Shown: positions 1 to 12,676, counted from the first letter of the stretch. The stretch: DNA of 64,000 bases from a bacterium (GCA_024275575.1 JAJRYV010000134.1:140297-204296), one strand, 5' to 3'. Translations and numbers: made by a program. Notes: generated from the sequence alone by a model not told the origin.

Positions 1-133
1 TCAGTTTGGTGTGTTGCCCCCAATTTTCCTGCTGCACACCACGAATGCTTCTATTATCTTCATTTTTTTATATTTTAAGCGAAGCATGCTATGGTGTCCT
101 GCGAAATCCGGGGTTTTTTTATCTTTGGAAAAT

Positions 134-211
<78 letters not shown>

Positions 212-223
212 TGCAGGTGAAAT

Positions 224-296
<73 letters not shown>

Positions 297-355
297 CTCA
301 TTTAGAAGCGGTGGCATCAACCCTTGCGATGCAAAATTTCGATCCTTTTTGACTC

Positions 356-429
356 AGGTCTGTAGCACAAGTGGCTAGTGCACCGGTCTCCAAAACCGGG
401 GGTTGGGGGTTCGAGTCCCTCCAGACCTG
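356..429 (+). tRNA. tRNA-Trp (anticodon CCA)
   Basis: Acceptor AGGTCTG pairs with CAGACCT, anticodon stem CCGGT/ACCGG encloses CTCCAAA (CCA), and discriminator is G. It sits directly before secE, the classic trpT-secE-nusG order. In many bacteria a tuf gene lies between tRNA-Thr and tRNA-Trp; here only 59 nt separate them. Confidence 0.95.
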
Positions 430-473
430 CAAACAGTAAAGACCCCGATTTTATTTGGAGACAGACGAACGAA

Positions 474-662
474 ATGGCACTATTTCAAAAACCTTTAAAG
501 TTTATCGAAGAGGTAAAGGTCGAGCTTGCCAAAGTGAGCTGGCCCGATTTTGAGTCGTTGAAAAGCAGCACCTGGGTCGTCATTGCTTTGTCGCTTTTTT
601 TGGCGATTTATATTTTTGCAATCGACAAGGGATTGAGCTATTTAGTTTTCCTGTTGTATTGA
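474..662 (+). CDS. secE: Preprotein translocase subunit SecE
   Basis: Small single-span subunit of the SecYEG channel in the inner membrane. The 62-residue protein has the SecE-family N-terminal stretch FIEEVKVELAKVSWPDFESL, followed by one hydrophobic segment (about residues 30-55). The ORF track opens further upstream inside tRNA-Trp; I chose ATG 474, which has TTGGAG about 13 nt upstream and a normal family length. nusG follows after 19 nt. Confidence 0.93.
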   Translation: MALFQKPLKFIEEVKVELAKVSWPDFESLKSSTWVVIALSLFLAIYIFAIDKGLSYLVFLLY

Positions 663-681
663 ACCAAGCTAGGAACAAGGC

Positions 682-1245
682 GTGGCGGAAAATATCGAAA
701 ATAATGCTGATACCGAGCTCAAATGGTATGCTTTGCACGTTTTATCGGGCCATGAGCAGAAAGTAAAGGCGCATCTGGAAAACGAAGCCGAGCTGGCTGG
801 TTTATCCGACAAGATCGAGCAGATTCTCATTCCTGCCGAGCAGGTAACGGAAATGCGGCAGGGCAAGAAGAGAACGCGCAATAAAGTTTTCTTCCCAGGA
901 TATATGCTCGTCGAGATGGAGCTGAGCAAGGAAACGCGCCATCTGGTTATTAATACGCCGGGTATCACCAATTTTGTCGGGCCGCGCAATCAACCACAGC
1001 CGCTGCGGCAGGATGAGGTCGAGCGGATACTCGGCCGGGTGGATGAAGCAGGTTCGGAGGAGCGGGTGGAAATTCCGTTCCGTATCGGCGATCCCATTCG
1101 TGTTAACGATGGGCCTTTCACTGATTTTACCGGTTTCATCGAAGAGATTAACGAAGAGAAGAAAAAAGTAAAAGTTAGAGTGAGTATTTTTGGCAGGTCG
1201 ACACCTGTCGAACTTGACTTTCTACAAGTCGAACTTGAAAATTAA
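682..1245 (+). CDS. nusG: Transcription termination/antitermination protein NusG
   Basis: Elongation factor that binds RNA polymerase and links it to Rho or to ribosomal S10. The 187-residue protein has the NGN domain (WYALHVLSGHEQKVKAHLE near residue 15, FFPGYMLVEM near 72) and a C-terminal KOW domain (GPFTDFTGFIEEIN). The start is GTG preceded by AGGAACAAGG. It lies between secE and the L11 operon, its usual place. Confidence 0.97.
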   Translation: MAENIENNADTELKWYALHVLSGHEQKVKAHLENEAELAGLSDKIEQILIPAEQVTEMRQGKKRTRNKVFFPGYMLVEMELSKETRHLVINTPGITNFVGPRNQPQPLRQDEVERILGRVDEAGSEERVEIPFRIGDPIRVNDGPFTDFTGFIEEINEEKKKVKVRVSIFGRSTPVELDFLQVELEN

Positions 1246-1263
1246 GCATACGGTGGATAATTC

Positions 1264-1689
1264 ATGGCAAAGAAGATCGTCGGCCTGATTAAATTGCAAA
1301 TCCCTGCAGGTCAGGCCAACCCCTCACCGCCTGTTGGCCCGGCATTAGGCCAGCATGGTGTGAACATCATGGAATTCTGCAAGGCTTTTAACGCGAAAAC
1401 GCAAGATAAAGCCGGGCTGATTATTCCTGTCGTCATCACTGTTTATGCAGATCGCTCCTTCACTTTTATCACCAAAACCCCCCCTGCAGCGGTGTTGCTC
1501 AAAAAAGCCGCCGGTCTGGAAAAAGGTTCAGGTGAGCCTAACCGTAACAAAGTTGGCAAGGTGACTGAAGCGCAGGTCAGAGAAATTGCCGAAGTAAAAA
1601 TGCCTGATCTGAATGCAAACGATGTCGATGCTGCAATGGAGATGATCAAAGGCACAGCGCGTAGCATGGGCCTCGTTGTCGAAGGCTAA
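1264..1689 (+). CDS. rplK: 50S ribosomal protein L11
   Basis: L11 of the GTPase-associated centre, which binds 23S rRNA helices 43/44. The 141 residues are of normal length and show the proline-rich N-terminal domain ([20 protein letters not shown]) and the RNA-binding C-terminal domain ending near [13 protein letters not shown]. The gene is 18 nt after nusG and 27 nt before rplA. Confidence 0.98.
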   Translation: MAKKIVGLIKLQIPAGQANPSPPVGPALGQHGVNIMEFCKAFNAKTQDKAGLIIPVVITVYADRSFTFITKTPPAAVLLKKAAGLEKGSGEPNRNKVGKVTEAQVREIAEVKMPDLNANDVDAAMEMIKGTARSMGLVVEG

Positions 1690-1716
1690 AACTCATTTTG
1701 ATTTCGGGATGTATAA

Positions 1717-2406
1717 ATGAAACATAGTAAACGGTTTAACGAAGCACAGAAAAAAGTAACCAGTGGTGTTGATTATTCGCTTGAAGATGCAATCAGGCTG
1801 GTTAAAGAAAGCGCGACAGCAAAATTCGACGAAACAATCGAAGTAACGATACGCCTGGGCGTCGACCCACGGCATGCCGATCAGGTCGTTCGTGGGACGG
1901 TAGCTCTGCCGCATGGCACGGGGAAAGATGTGCGGGTGCTCGTCATCGCCAAAGGTGCCAAAGCTAGTGAAGCTGAGGATGCTGGTGCTGATTATGTCGG
2001 GTTTGACGACATGGTCAATAAAATTCAGGGAGGTTGGTACGATTTTGACGTCGTGATCGCAACGCCGGATGTGATGGCACAGGTTGGAAAACTGGGCCGG
2101 GCACTGGGGCCGCGTGGTTTGATGCCGAATCCCAAAGCCGGTACGGTGACGATGGATGTTGCAAGCGCTATCAAGGAAGTCAAAGCCGGGAAGATCGAAT
2201 TTCGTGTCGATAAATACGGTATTTTGCACGTTGGTGTTGGCAAGGCGTCGTTTAATCAAGAAAAACTGGAAGAAAATGTCAAGTCCTTTCTCGAAGTGGT
2301 GCAACGCTTGCGCCCGCCGGCTGCCAAAGGACAGTATATGCGGTCCGTCACTATCGGTAGTACCATGGGGCCCGGAATTCGCATTGATAGAAATTCATTG
2401 GTTTAA
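1717..2406 (+). CDS. rplA: 50S ribosomal protein L1
   Basis: L1 stalk protein; in many bacteria it also represses its own mRNA. The 229 residues match family length, with the motif [18 protein letters not shown] near residue 127 and a C-terminal [17 protein letters not shown]. It is in the usual rplK-rplA-rplJ-rplL order. I could not identify an L1 target hairpin in the short upstream gap. Confidence 0.98.
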   Translation: MKHSKRFNEAQKKVTSGVDYSLEDAIRLVKESATAKFDETIEVTIRLGVDPRHADQVVRGTVALPHGTGKDVRVLVIAKGAKASEAEDAGADYVGFDDMVNKIQGGWYDFDVVIATPDVMAQVGKLGRALGPRGLMPNPKAGTVTMDVASAIKEVKAGKIEFRVDKYGILHVGVGKASFNQEKLEENVKSFLEVVQRLRPPAAKGQYMRSVTIGSTMGPGIRIDRNSLV

Positions 2407-2433
2407 AGCCGCAGATTGAGGGCGAAAGAAATT

Positions 2434-2973
2434 ATGGAAGCATATGCAAGAGAGCCGCGTCCGGAAAAGGTCGCAGAAGTCGAAAAGCTTTCTGAAAAAC
2501 TCAGCAGTGCAAAAAGCGTCTACCTTACCGATTACAGCGGGTTGAGCGTTGAGCAGATTACTGATCTCAGAAGGCAGTTCACCGAGCAAAAAGTCGAATA
2601 TTTGGTCGTTAAAAATACGCTGGCCCGTTTTGGAGCAAAAAAAGCCGGACAGGATAATCTGATTGAGCATTTTCAGGGCCCAATCGCATTAGCCATCGGC
2701 TACGATGATCCGGCAAGCCCCGCCCGAGTACTCACTGCATTTCTTAAAAAACATCCCAAGCCGGAAGTTAAAGCCTGTATGATCGATGGTGACGTCTTGC
2801 CTGGTAGCGAAGTTGAAAATATTTCGAAATGGCTAACCCGGGAAGAACTGCTCACCAAGCTTGTCGGTAGCCTCAACAGTCCTATTTCCGGGCTTGTCAA
2901 TACGCTTTCCGGCGTTCTGCGTCAGTTTGTAACTGTTCTGGACGCTGTAAGAGAGAAAAAAGAAAATCAATAG
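2434..2973 (+). CDS. rplJ: 50S ribosomal protein L10
   Basis: L10 anchors the L7/L12 stalk. Visible family features are VYLTDYSGLSVEQITDLRR, LVVKNTLARFGAKKAG and a C-terminal helix that would bind L12 dimers. The ORF track starts at TTG 2416, but ATG 2434 is preceded by GAGGGCG, so I prefer 2434 (179 aa). Either way there is a roughly 15-residue charged N-terminal extension. Confidence 0.95.
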   Translation: MEAYAREPRPEKVAEVEKLSEKLSSAKSVYLTDYSGLSVEQITDLRRQFTEQKVEYLVVKNTLARFGAKKAGQDNLIEHFQGPIALAIGYDDPASPARVLTAFLKKHPKPEVKACMIDGDVLPGSEVENISKWLTREELLTKLVGSLNSPISGLVNTLSGVLRQFVTVLDAVREKKENQ

Positions 2974-3050
2974 CTGCACATAAGCAGTATGACAAACAAG
3001 TATTTCCGTATAACTTGCAAACAATTCAATGAGACCAAGGAGGAAACGCC

Positions 3051-3443
3051 GTGGCCGCAGAAACAAATGGTCAACTCGATAATTTCATCGAGTCAATAGA
3101 AAACATGTCTGTAAAAGAGCTGAATGAACTGGTTAAAGCTCTCGAAGACCGCTTTGGTGTAAGTGCTGCTGCTCCGATGATGGCTGTTGCCGGTCCTGCC
3201 GGTGGTGCTACCGCTGAAGCTGCAGAAGAAAAAACCGAATTCGATGTGATCCTGGCTGGCGCCGGGGCGAAAAAAATTCAGGTGATCAAGGTCGTTCGTA
3301 CCATCACCAGCCTGGGCCTGAAAGAAGCCAAAGAGCTGGTCGACTCTGCTCCGAAACCGGTTAAAGAAGCAATATCGAAAGATGAAGCAGAAGACATCAA
3401 AGCCAAACTTGAAGAAGTTGGCGCAACTGTCGAAGTAAAATAA
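3051..3443 (+). CDS. rplL: 50S ribosomal protein L7/L12
   Basis: Multicopy stalk protein that recruits translation GTPases. It has the N-terminal dimerisation helix ([20 protein letters not shown]), a short Ala/Gly/Pro hinge, and a C-terminal domain ([20 protein letters not shown], then [19 protein letters not shown]). At 130 aa it is slightly longer than usual because of an N-terminal extension. The start is GTG behind the strong site AAGGAGG. No hairpin separates it from rpoB. Confidence 0.97.
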   Translation: MAAETNGQLDNFIESIENMSVKELNELVKALEDRFGVSAAAPMMAVAGPAGGATAEAAEEKTEFDVILAGAGAKKIQVIKVVRTITSLGLKEAKELVDSAPKPVKEAISKDEAEDIKAKLEEVGATVEVK

Positions 3444-3476
3444 TCTAAAAACCAATTGCCAGAGGATGGTTTTTGC

Positions 3477-6400
3477 ATGACCTACAATGGCCCTTTTAAC
3501 AGGCGAATCTCTTTTTCGAAGCTGAAATCAGTCATCGATCTTCCTGATCTGCTCGATATTCAGTTGCGTTCGTTTGAAGAATTTTTTCAGGCAAACGTAG
3601 CGCCTAATAAAAGAAAGGATCTGGGCCTACAGGCAGTTTTTACAGGTATTTTCCCGATTGTTGACAGTCGGGAAAATTTTCTGCTGGAATTCGTTGAGTA
3701 TTACGTCGAACAACCGAAATCCAGCGTCGCCGAATGCCAGGAGCGTGGCATCACTTACTCCGCCCCGCTCAAAGCCAGGTTACGCCTTTCTGCAAAAGAT
3801 GACTCCGGGTCTGGCGATTACAAGGAAACGACCGAACAAGTCGTTTACCTCGGTAATCTGCCGTATATGACCAACCGGGGGACTTTTGTTATCAACGGCG
3901 CTGAACGTATCATCGTCAGTCAATTACACCGTTCACCCGGTGTCTTTTTTGATGAAGCCGATCACCCCAATGGCACGAAACTGCATTCTGCGCGCATCAT
4001 TCCTTTGCGCGGGTCCTGGGTTGAATTTACTACTGATATCAATGATATACTTTATGTTTATATTGACCGGCGCAAAAAATTTCCCGTAACGACTCTGCTA
4101 CGCGGGCTCGGTTATTCCGATAACCGGCAAATATTAAGGCTGTTTGATCTCATCGAAGAAATCTCCGTCTCCAAGATCAAAGGTAAGAAATATCTTGGCC
4201 GGGTGGTCATCGAAGACGTCATCGACTTTGACACCGGCGAATTGTTGATCGAAGCGCATGAAGTGCTGACCGAGGAAGCGGTAGAAAAAGTTCTTGCCTC
4301 AAGCGTTAAAAAAATATCTTTTCTACTGCATGAATCGTCTCAGGGACCGGAGCTCATCAGCAATACGCTGCGCAAAGACGCGACGCATAATGAAGAAGAA
4401 GCGTTGGAATTTATCTACCGCAACCTGCGTTCTGGTGATCCGCCCGATATCGATACGGCGAGAAATTTCCTCGAGCGTCTGTTTTTTAACGCCAAACGTT
4501 ACGATCTCGGTGAGGTCGGCCGGTACCGGCTGAATAAAAAACTCAATCTCGATGTATCGGTGGATAATGCGGTACTCACGCGGGAAGATTTGATTCAAAT
4601 CATCAATTACCTCATGGAGATGCGTCTCGGCAAACGGTCGAGCGATGATATCGATCACCTCGGCAACAGGCGCATTAAAACGGTCGGTGAGCAGCTTTCC
4701 GCCCAGATGAGTGTCGGGCTCTCACGAATGGCTCGCACCATTAAAGAGCGAATGAACCTGCGTGATAGTGAAAAATTGACGCCGCAGGACCTGGTCAATG
4801 CCCGAACCATTCTTTCGGTCATTAATACATTTTTTGGAACGAGCCAGCTTTCGCAGTTTATGGATCAGACAAATCCGCTGTCTGAGATGACGCATAAAAG
4901 ACGCCTGTCAGCGTTGGGTCCTGGTGGTTTAACACGCGAGCGTGCCGGATTTGAGGTGCGTGATGTGCATTATACCCATTATGGCCGTCTCTGCCCCATC
5001 GAAACGCCGGAAGGTCCGAATATCGGACTTATTTCCTCGCTGACAACTTATGCCAGAATCAATGAATTTGGCTTTATCGAAACGCCTTACCGGCCGGTTA
5101 AAAACGGCAAGGTGCTGAAACAGATCGATTATCTTACTGCTGATGATGAGGACAATTTTATCATTGCGCAGGCCAATGCACCGCTGAAGGAAAATGGAGC
5201 CTTCGCTAATAACCGGGTGAAGGTGCGCGACAAAGGTGATTTCCCCGTCGTCGCACCAAAAGACATCGATTATATCGATGTTTCGCCGAATCAGATTGTC
5301 AGCGCTGCTGCTTCATTAATTCCGTTTCTGGAGCATGACGATGCGAACCGGGCTTTGATGGGTTCGAACATGCAACGCCAGGCCGTGCCGTTGTTGCAAC
5401 CGGATTCCCCGATGGTTGGCACCGGTATGGAAGAGAAGGTCGCACGCGACTCGCGCGCCCTCATCGTCTCCGATGTCGATGGCATCGTTGAAAATGTGTG
5501 TGCTGATGAAATCGTCGTCCGGCAGGATCGTAATGTCGCTGCTGATGACCGTGATAATCTGCTCAGTTTCTCTGAAGATGGTCTGTATCGCTATCCGGCG
5601 ACAAAGTTTATGCGCTCCAATCAGGATACCTGTATCAACCAAAAACCGGTTGTGACACCGGGGCAAAAGGTGGTTAAAGGACAGGTGCTTGCCGATGGCT
5701 TTGCCACACAGGGTGGTGAATTGGCCCTCGGGCGCAACGTGTTGGTGGCGTTTATGCCCTGGCGCGGTTATAACTTTGAAGACGCCATAGTTATTTCAGA
5801 ACGTGTGGTGCGCGACGATGTTTACACCTCGATTCATATCGATGTGTACGAATTGCAAGTACGCGATACCAAACGCGGTGAAGAGGAATTGACGCGGGAA
5901 ATCCCCAATGTCAGCGAAGAAGCGACAAAAAATCTTGATGAAAACGGGATTATTCGTATTGGCGCCGAAGTGCACCCCAGCGATATTCTGGTCGGCAAAG
6001 TCACCCCAAAAGGGGAGACGGACCCAACACCAGAGGAAAAACTTTTAAAGGCGATTTTTGGTGAGAAGGCGGGAGATGTTAAAGACGCCAGCCTGAAAGC
6101 GCCACCGGGGTTGAGCGGAATCGTCATCGATACCAAGCTTTTTTCGCGCAAAAAGAAAGATTCAAAAACTAAAAAACAGGACAAACTCGAGCTTGAAAAT
6201 CTCGATCTCTGGAAAGAGAGAGAGGAAGGACGTGTTAAGAAATTGCTCCGCTCGAAGCTCGATATCGTTCTGCGTGGCCATAAATCTGTCACAATACAGC
6301 ACAAACTGGATGGCAGCGTTCTTCTCAAAGAGAATGTCGTCTTTGACCATGAAGTGATCAGCTCACTCGATTTCGAAAATGCCGATTTGGCCAGCGGATT

Positions 6401-7283
6401 TACCAGCAGTGAAGATGAAAATACGCTGGCTGTAGAAATCATGAAATCGTATTTTGAGAAATTGCAGGACATCAATGAAGAATATGAGCGTAACAAACTC
6501 AAAATCGTCGTTGGTGATGAACTTCCACCGGGAATTGTTCAATTGGCCAAAGTTTATGTGGCAAAAAAACGTAAGCTGCAGGTCGGCGATAAAATGGCCG
6601 GACGCCATGGCAACAAAGGTGTGGTCGCCAAAATCGTACCCATGGAAGATATGCCTTATATGAAAGATGGCACACCAGTCGATATCGTGTTAAATCCGCT
6701 TGGTGTTCCTTCACGAATGAACCTGGGACAAATCTTCGAGACCCAGCTTGGTTGGGCGGCAGGAAAGCTGGGTGTAAAATATGCAACTCCGGTTTTTGAC
6801 GGCGCCAGCTATGATGAAGTTCTCGCAGAAATGCGAAAAGCCGGCCTGCCGGAAAGCGGCAAGGCGCAACTCATCGATGGCCGTTCCGGCGAACCGATCG
6901 AATCTGAAGTTACCGTCGGATATATTTATATCCTTAAGCTTTCCCATCTGGTTGAAGATAAAATCCATGCCCGTTCGATTGGCCCGTATTCTCTCATTAC
7001 GCAGCAGCCTTTGGGTGGAAAAGCCCAGTTCGGCGGCCAGCGCTTTGGTGAGATGGAAGTCTGGGCTCTCGAAGCCTATGGTGCCGCACATACATTGCAG
7101 GAAATATTAACAGTAAAATCCGACGATGTTCGCGGCCGCAGCAAGGTCTATGAAGCAATCGTGAAGGGAGATAACCTTCCTGAACCCGGCCTGCCAGAAT
7201 CATTCAATGTTCTTATTCGGGAATTGCAAGGATTGGGTCTTGATGTAGAACTCATTGAAGAACCAACAAACGGAAATATATAA
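3477..7283 (+). CDS. rpoB: DNA-directed RNA polymerase subunit beta
   Basis: Catalytic core subunit, about 1268 aa. The rifampicin-pocket stretch around residues 454-500 reads [20 protein letters not shown] then [17 protein letters not shown]; positions matching E. coli D516, H526 and S531 are the sensitive wild-type residues. A charged lineage-type insertion ([19 protein letters not shown]) starts near residue 884. The C-terminus has [23 protein letters not shown] 3477 is chosen over the track start TTG 3456 because AGAGGATGG lies 8 nt upstream. Unusually, a terminator separates it from rpoC. Confidence 0.98.
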   Translation: MTYNGPFNRRISFSKLKSVIDLPDLLDIQLRSFEEFFQANVAPNKRKDLGLQAVFTGIFPIVDSRENFLLEFVEYYVEQPKSSVAECQERGITYSAPLKARLRLSAKDDSGSGDYKETTEQVVYLGNLPYMTNRGTFVINGAERIIVSQLHRSPGVFFDEADHPNGTKLHSARIIPLRGSWVEFTTDINDILYVYIDRRKKFPVTTLLRGLGYSDNRQILRLFDLIEEISVSKIKGKKYLGRVVIEDVIDFDTGELLIEAHEVLTEEAVEKVLASSVKKISFLLHESSQGPELISNTLRKDATHNEEEALEFIYRNLRSGDPPDIDTARNFLERLFFNAKRYDLGEVGRYRLNKKLNLDVSVDNAVLTREDLIQIINYLMEMRLGKRSSDDIDHLGNRRIKTVGEQLSAQMSVGLSRMARTIKERMNLRDSEKLTPQDLVNARTILSVINTFFGTSQLSQFMDQTNPLSEMTHKRRLSALGPGGLTRERAGFEVRDVHYTHYGRLCPIETPEGPNIGLISSLTTYARINEFGFIETPYRPVKNGKVLKQIDYLTADDEDNFIIAQANAPLKENGAFANNRVKVRDKGDFPVVAPKDIDYIDVSPNQIVSAAASLIPFLEHDDANRALMGSNMQRQAVPLLQPDSPMVGTGMEEKVARDSRALIVSDVDGIVENVCADEIVVRQDRNVAADDRDNLLSFSEDGLYRYPATKFMRSNQDTCINQKPVVTPGQKVVKGQVLADGFATQGGELALGRNVLVAFMPWRGYNFEDAIVISERVVRDDVYTSIHIDVYELQVRDTKRGEEELTREIPNVSEEATKNLDENGIIRIGAEVHPSDILVGKVTPKGETDPTPEEKLLKAIFGEKAGDVKDASLKAPPGLSGIVIDTKLFSRKKKDSKTKKQDKLELENLDLWKEREEGRVKKLLRSKLDIVLRGHKSVTIQHKLDGSVLLKENVVFDHEVISSLDFENADLASGFTSSEDENTLAVEIMKSYFEKLQDINEEYERNKLKIVVGDELPPGIVQLAKVYVAKKRKLQVGDKMAGRHGNKGVVAKIVPMEDMPYMKDGTPVDIVLNPLGVPSRMNLGQIFETQLGWAAGKLGVKYATPVFDGASYDEVLAEMRKAGLPESGKAQLIDGRSGEPIESEVTVGYIYILKLSHLVEDKIHARSIGPYSLITQQPLGGKAQFGGQRFGEMEVWALEAYGAAHTLQEILTVKSDDVRGRSKVYEAIVKGDNLPEPGLPESFNVLIRELQGLGLDVELIEEPTNGNI

Positions 7284-7294
7284 AGAAATATATA

Positions 7295-7330
7295 GCGGAG
7301 CAGCCATTGTGCTGCTCCGCATTTTTATTT
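7295..7330 (+). terminator. Intrinsic terminator between rpoB and rpoC
   Basis: Perfect 10-bp stem GCGGAGCAGC / GCTGCTCCGC around a CATTGT loop, followed at once by ATTTTTATTT. This is a textbook Rho-independent terminator in an intergenic gap of 118 nt where most bacteria have a few bases and readthrough. It probably attenuates rather than fully stops transcription into rpoC. Confidence 0.85.
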
Positions 7331-7401
7331 GTACAACCAAATAAGAATTACGCTTTCTTCTAACGTGTACACACTCAATCTCTAAGTGTGGAGGTGTAAC
7401 C

Positions 7402-10400
7402 TTGAATTTTTTTCAAAAGCAAGAAAGTGCCTATCGTCGCAATATTAAAGCAATCGGCATTAAACTGGCATCGCCAGATAAAATTCTTGAACGTTCTCAT
7501 GGCGAGGTAACCAAACCTGAGACGATAAATTATCGCAGTTTCAAACCTGAAAAAGATGGCCTGTTCTGCGAAAAAATCTTCGGCCCGGTGCGCGATTATG
7601 AATGCCACTGTGGAAAATACAAACGCATCCGCTATAAAGGCATCATCTGCGACCGCTGCGGTGTCGAGGTCACGACCAAAAGTGTCCGGCGTGAACGCAT
7701 GGGGCATATTTCCCTTGCCGTACCCATCGTTCATATTTGGTTCTGGAAATCGTTACCCTCGAAAATTGGTTACATTTTGGGCATCAGCCCAAAAGACCTC
7801 GAAAGAATTATTTATTACGAATCCTACGTGGTAACCAATCCCGGGCAAACCGAATTGAAACGTGGCGATCTAATTGCTGAAGAAGATTATTATAATTATT
7901 TAACGGAAGCCGAAGCGCAGCCCGAGGATGATGAAAGTGCACGCTTCGAAGCCCGCATCGGTGGCGGCGCAATTCTCGAGCTTTTAAAGAATGTTGATCA
8001 GGAAACGCTGTCGCGTGAGCTGCGGTATGCAGTGCAGACAGAAACTTCAGTTCAACGAAAAAATGATGCTCTGAAACGCCTGAAAGTTGTTGAGTTGTTT
8101 AAAAAGAGCGGCAACAAACCGGAATGGATGGTGATGTCGGTTATTCCGGTCATTCCGCCCGAACTAAGGCCGCTCGTGCCGCTCGAAGGCGGACGATTTG
8201 CAACCAGTGATTTGAACGATCTTTATCGTCGTGTGATCATTCGCAATAACCGCCTCAAAAAGCTGATGGAAATCAAGGCTCCGGAAGTCATTTTACGCAA
8301 TGAGAAACGGATGCTGCAAGAGGCTGTAGATGCGCTGTTTGATAACGGTCGGAAAGCTGCTGCCGTGCGCGGCGATGGCAATCGTCCGTTGAAATCATTA
8401 TCCGATATGCTGCGCGGAAAACAGGGACGTTTTCGTCAAAATTTGCTGGGAAAACGCATCGACTATTCCGGCCGCTCGGTGATCGTCGTCGGCCCGGAAT
8501 TGCGATTGCACGAATGTGGTTTGCCTAAATATATGGCACTCGAGCTTTTCAAACCTTTTGTTATTCGCCGCCTGGTTCAAAACGGCCTGGTCAAAACAGT
8601 AAAAAGTGCCAAAAAACTCGTTGATAAAAAAAGTGCTGAAGTCTGGGATTTGCTCGAAGATATTATCAAAGACCATCCTGTGATGCTCAACCGCGCCCCA
8701 ACCTTGCACCGTCTTGGCATACAGGCCTTTCAGCCGGTTTTGGTTGAAGGAAAAGCAATTCAGGTGCATCCGCTGGTTTGCGCTGCCTTTAACGCGGATT
8801 TTGATGGTGACCAGATGGCGGTTCACTTGCCGCTGTCGAACTATGCGCAAGTCGAAACGCGCTTGCTCATGCTGTCGAGCCATAATATACTTTCACCGGC
8901 GAGCGGCAGACCATTGGCGATTCCGAGCCAGGATATCGTTCTTGGGTTATACTATATCACCAAGCGGAAAAAAGACAGCCTCGGTGAGGGCAAGTTTATG
9001 TCGAGCCCGGAAGAGGCGCTCATCGCTTATAATAATAAAAAACTGAGTTTGCACGCCGGTATCACAGTTCGTTTCGGTACCGAGAAAATCGAAACGACCG
9101 TTGGCCGGATCATCTTCAATCAAATTGTGCCGGAAGGTGTTGGTTATATCAATGAGTTGTTGACGAAAAAACGAATTGAAGAAATTATTTCAACGGTTTA
9201 TAAAAAGTTTGACAACTATGTCTGCGCCAACTTTCTCGATAGTATCAAACGCATGGGTTTTGATTTCGCCATGCTTTCTGGCCTGACTGTCGGCATCGAG
9301 GATGTTAAAATACCTGAAGAAAAGGCGACACTACTCGCAGCAGCGACGGCGGAAGTTGAGAAGATTCAAAAGCAATATGAAATCGGAATCATCACCGATG
9401 GTGAGCGCTATAATAAAATTATCGATATCTGGACGCATGTCACCAGTGATGTTGCCGACCGGCTTTTTACGCACCTCGAGAAAGACCAGGATGGATTCAA
9501 TCCGGTTTATATGATGGCCGACTCCGGCGCTCGTGGGTCGAAAGAACAAATCAGGCAGCTTGCCGGCATGCGCGGCCTGATGGCCAAACCGCAGAAAAAA
9601 ATGACCGGGCAAACGGGCGAAATCATCGAAAACCCCATCACGGCTAATTTCCGTGAAGGCCTCTCGGTACTGGAATATTTTATCTCTACGCACGGTGCCC
9701 GCAAAGGCCTCGCTGATACTGCGCTGAAAACTGCTGACGCAGGCTATTTAACCCGCCGGCTGGTCGATGTGGCGCAGGACGTCATCATCTCGCAGGATGA
9801 TTGCGGGACAATTCTGGGTTTGCGTATCGGTGATTTGAAGGAAGGCGAAGAAGTGATCGAACCGATTCAGGATCGCATTCTCGGCCGCGTTGCCGCCGAA
9901 GATGTTTATAACCCTGAATCCGGTGAAGTTATCGTCGAATCCGGCGAACTGATCGACGAAGATAAATCTGACATGATTTCACGGGCTGGTATCGAAAATG
10001 TTTACATCAGGTCCGTGCTGACCTGTGAATCGGAACGCGGTGTTTGTGCTAAGTGTTATGGTCGCAATCTGGCGACCGGCAATATCACAAACCACGGTGA
10101 AGCTGTTGGAGTAATGGCTGCCCAGTCAATCGGTGAACCGGGGACGCAGCTAACCTTGCGTACTTTTCACATCGGTGGAACAGCATCCCGCATCGCCGCA
10201 CAATCGCACATCACGGCACGGCAGGACGGCAAAATCGTCATCGAAAACCTGAAATCAGTAACGCAAGCTGATTTGACGCAAGTCGCTGTCGGACGTAATG
10301 CCAAGCTCAAACTTATCGATGATAATAATCGCGTCATCTCACAATTTATCGTGCCTTATGGTGCCCTCATCAATGTCAGTGATGGCGACACGGTTAAGAA

Positions 10401-11616
10401 AAATGATGTACTTTTTAACTGGGACCCGTATACCGCCAGCATTATCTCGACGGCAGATGGCTTTATCCGCTATATTGATATCAAAGAAAATGTCACCATG
10501 CGCGAAGAGCTGGACGATACCACCGGATTGAAGCAACGGGTGATTATCGAATCGCGGATGCGGAATCTCAGCCCGACGATTTCGATTGTTGACAGCGAAG
10601 GTGAAAAACTGGCATCCTTTATTCTGCCCACACGGGCGAATTTACAGGTCTCTGACGGCCAGGCTGTCCATGCCGGTGACGTCATTGCAAAAATTGCACG
10701 CAGTATTGCCAAGACGCGCGATATCACGGGTGGTTTGCCGCGAGTTGCGGAGCTTTTCGAAGCCCGCCGTCCGAAAGAGCCGGCTGTTGTCAGTGAAATT
10801 GACGGCACCGTACGCTTCGGCGAAATTCGTCGCGGTATCCGCCGGATTATCGTAACCGCCCGCGATGACCAGGATGAAAGAACCTATCTCATCCCCTATG
10901 GCAAGCACGTTCTGATTCATGATGGTGATGTTGTCGAAGCCGGCGAAAAACTTTGCGAAGGCTCCATTGCACCACATGATATTTTGAACATTCTTGGGCC
11001 AAATAAAGTCCAGGAATACCTGGTGAATGAAATTCAGGAAGTATACAGGCTGCAAGGTGTTCGCATCAACGATAAACATATCGAAACGATCGTCCGCCAA
11101 ATGCTGCAAAAGGTTAAAATCGAAGACCCCGGTGATACGAATTACCTCGAAGGGGATCAGGTTGACAAAATCCGGTTTTTACATGAAAATGAAGCCATCC
11201 GCCATAAAGTCGTCATCACCGACTCCGGTGATAGTGAATTTGCACTGGACGAAGTCGTCGGCAAGGACAATCTTGATGAAGTGAACGCCGAGCTGCGCAA
11301 GAAAAGCAAGAAACCGGCAGAATGTCGCCAGGCCGTTCCGGCAACATTCCAGCCATTGCTGCTGGGCATCACCAAAGCGTCATTGACCACTGAAAGTTTT
11401 ATCTCCGCCGCCTCATTTCAGGAAACGACACGTGTTCTCACAGACGCCGCAATTGCAGGGAAGAAAGATTATCTCTTTGGATTGAAAGAAAACGTCATCA
11501 TGGGTAATCTGATCCCCGCGGGCTCCGGCCTGGCGCGTTATAAAAATGTTCGGGTTAAAAAGAAAAGCGAGTCGCTGGAATACGATGAAAAAAGCACTGA
11601 ATTCATGGTTCAGTAA
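7402..11616 (+). CDS. rpoC: DNA-directed RNA polymerase subunit beta'
   Basis: Catalytic core subunit, 1404 aa. It shows the N-terminal zinc site [20 protein letters not shown] near residue 70, the Mg-binding loop NADFDGDQM near residue 465, the second zinc site [11 protein letters not shown] near 875, and the trigger-loop region [20 protein letters not shown] near 905. The start is TTG 7402 with GGAGG 8 nt upstream. A weak 6-bp stem (CACACT/AGTGTG, 7370-7390) sits just ahead of the ribosome site and could affect initiation. Confidence 0.98.
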   Translation: MNFFQKQESAYRRNIKAIGIKLASPDKILERSHGEVTKPETINYRSFKPEKDGLFCEKIFGPVRDYECHCGKYKRIRYKGIICDRCGVEVTTKSVRRERMGHISLAVPIVHIWFWKSLPSKIGYILGISPKDLERIIYYESYVVTNPGQTELKRGDLIAEEDYYNYLTEAEAQPEDDESARFEARIGGGAILELLKNVDQETLSRELRYAVQTETSVQRKNDALKRLKVVELFKKSGNKPEWMVMSVIPVIPPELRPLVPLEGGRFATSDLNDLYRRVIIRNNRLKKLMEIKAPEVILRNEKRMLQEAVDALFDNGRKAAAVRGDGNRPLKSLSDMLRGKQGRFRQNLLGKRIDYSGRSVIVVGPELRLHECGLPKYMALELFKPFVIRRLVQNGLVKTVKSAKKLVDKKSAEVWDLLEDIIKDHPVMLNRAPTLHRLGIQAFQPVLVEGKAIQVHPLVCAAFNADFDGDQMAVHLPLSNYAQVETRLLMLSSHNILSPASGRPLAIPSQDIVLGLYYITKRKKDSLGEGKFMSSPEEALIAYNNKKLSLHAGITVRFGTEKIETTVGRIIFNQIVPEGVGYINELLTKKRIEEIISTVYKKFDNYVCANFLDSIKRMGFDFAMLSGLTVGIEDVKIPEEKATLLAAATAEVEKIQKQYEIGIITDGERYNKIIDIWTHVTSDVADRLFTHLEKDQDGFNPVYMMADSGARGSKEQIRQLAGMRGLMAKPQKKMTGQTGEIIENPITANFREGLSVLEYFISTHGARKGLADTALKTADAGYLTRRLVDVAQDVIISQDDCGTILGLRIGDLKEGEEVIEPIQDRILGRVAAEDVYNPESGEVIVESGELIDEDKSDMISRAGIENVYIRSVLTCESERGVCAKCYGRNLATGNITNHGEAVGVMAAQSIGEPGTQLTLRTFHIGGTASRIAAQSHITARQDGKIVIENLKSVTQADLTQVAVGRNAKLKLIDDNNRVISQFIVPYGALINVSDGDTVKKNDVLFNWDPYTASIISTADGFIRYIDIKENVTMREELDDTTGLKQRVIIESRMRNLSPTISIVDSEGEKLASFILPTRANLQVSDGQAVHAGDVIAKIARSIAKTRDITGGLPRVAELFEARRPKEPAVVSEIDGTVRFGEIRRGIRRIIVTARDDQDERTYLIPYGKHVLIHDGDVVEAGEKLCEGSIAPHDILNILGPNKVQEYLVNEIQEVYRLQGVRINDKHIETIVRQMLQKVKIEDPGDTNYLEGDQVDKIRFLHENEAIRHKVVITDSGDSEFALDEVVGKDNLDEVNAELRKKSKKPAECRQAVPATFQPLLLGITKASLTTESFISAASFQETTRVLTDAAIAGKKDYLFGLKENVIMGNLIPAGSGLARYKNVRVKKKSESLEYDEKSTEFMVQ

Positions 11617-11653
11617 TGCTGAAAATATTTAAAAACAATTAACGAAAAATTAT

Positions 11654-11682
11654 TTGCATTTAAGGTGATGGTTATATATATT
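11654..11682 (+). promoter_or_regulatory. Possible sigma-70 promoter for the str operon
   Basis: TTGCAT, a 17-nt spacer, then TATATT lies in the 92-nt gap between rpoC and rpsL. The -10 matches 5 of 6 consensus bases, the -35 only 3 of 6, so this is a moderate candidate that rests on spacing and position. Confidence 0.4.
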
Positions 11683-11708
11683 GTAAGTCTGTAACCAAAG
11701 GAGGAGTT

Positions 11709-12080
11709 TTGCCTACAATAAATCAACTTGTTCGTAAAGGTCGCAAGCGGCAGATTAAAAAAACGACTTCTCCCGCTTTGGCTGGATCGCCCCAGCGACG
11801 CGGTGTCTGTACGCGTGTTTACACAACGACGCCCAAGAAACCAAACTCGGCGTTGCGCAAGGTTGCCAGGGTGCGGTTGACCAATGGTTTTGAGGTGACT
11901 GCGTATATTCCCGGTGAAGGGCATAATTTGCAGGAGCACTCCATCGTTTTGATTCGCGGCGGTCGGGTGAAGGACCTTCCAGGTGTGCGTTATCATATCG
12001 TGCGTGGAGTTTATGATACGAGTGGCGTGCAGGACAGAATGCAAGGCCGATCCAAGTATGGTACAAAACTGAAAAAATAA
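11709..12080 (+). CDS. rpsL: 30S ribosomal protein S12
   Basis: Decoding-centre protein, 123 aa. It begins [12 protein letters not shown] from a TTG start behind GGAGGAG. The loops that carry streptomycin-resistance changes, [17 protein letters not shown] and [13 protein letters not shown], have the wild-type lysines. First gene of the rpsL-rpsG-fusA-tuf set. Confidence 0.98.
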   Translation: MPTINQLVRKGRKRQIKKTTSPALAGSPQRRGVCTRVYTTTPKKPNSALRKVARVRLTNGFEVTAYIPGEGHNLQEHSIVLIRGGRVKDLPGVRYHIVRGVYDTSGVQDRMQGRSKYGTKLKK

Positions 12081-12088
12081 GAGTTTGA

Positions 12089-12559
<471 letters not shown>

Positions 12560-12593
12560 ATACAGCATAAAAATCAATTTTAGATTTACAGGC

Positions 12594-12626
12594 GGGGAAA
12601 TAAACAGAACTTCTGTTTTTTTCCCC
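12594..12626 (+). promoter_or_regulatory. Long hairpin between rpsG and fusA
   Basis: GGGGAAATAAACAGA and TCTGTTTTTTTCCCC form a 15-bp stem with one T-T mismatch around a 3-nt loop. The 3' arm itself holds seven T residues but no separate U-tract follows the stem. It could be an attenuator, an RNA-processing site or an S7 target; the sequence alone does not tell. Confidence 0.6.
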
Positions 12627-12676
12627 TTATTTATGAATAAGTGAGACCCTTGCTTTTTTTGAGAAAACCGTAACAC

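Noticed and set aside
6130-6480. Charged insertion in RpoB as a possible intein
   Set aside because: No Cys/Ser splice junctions or HINT motifs; it fits a lineage-specific beta-subunit insertion.
5834-6502. 222-aa minus-strand ORF within rpoB
   Set aside because: Low-complexity Ser/Phe-rich antisense frame of rpoB.
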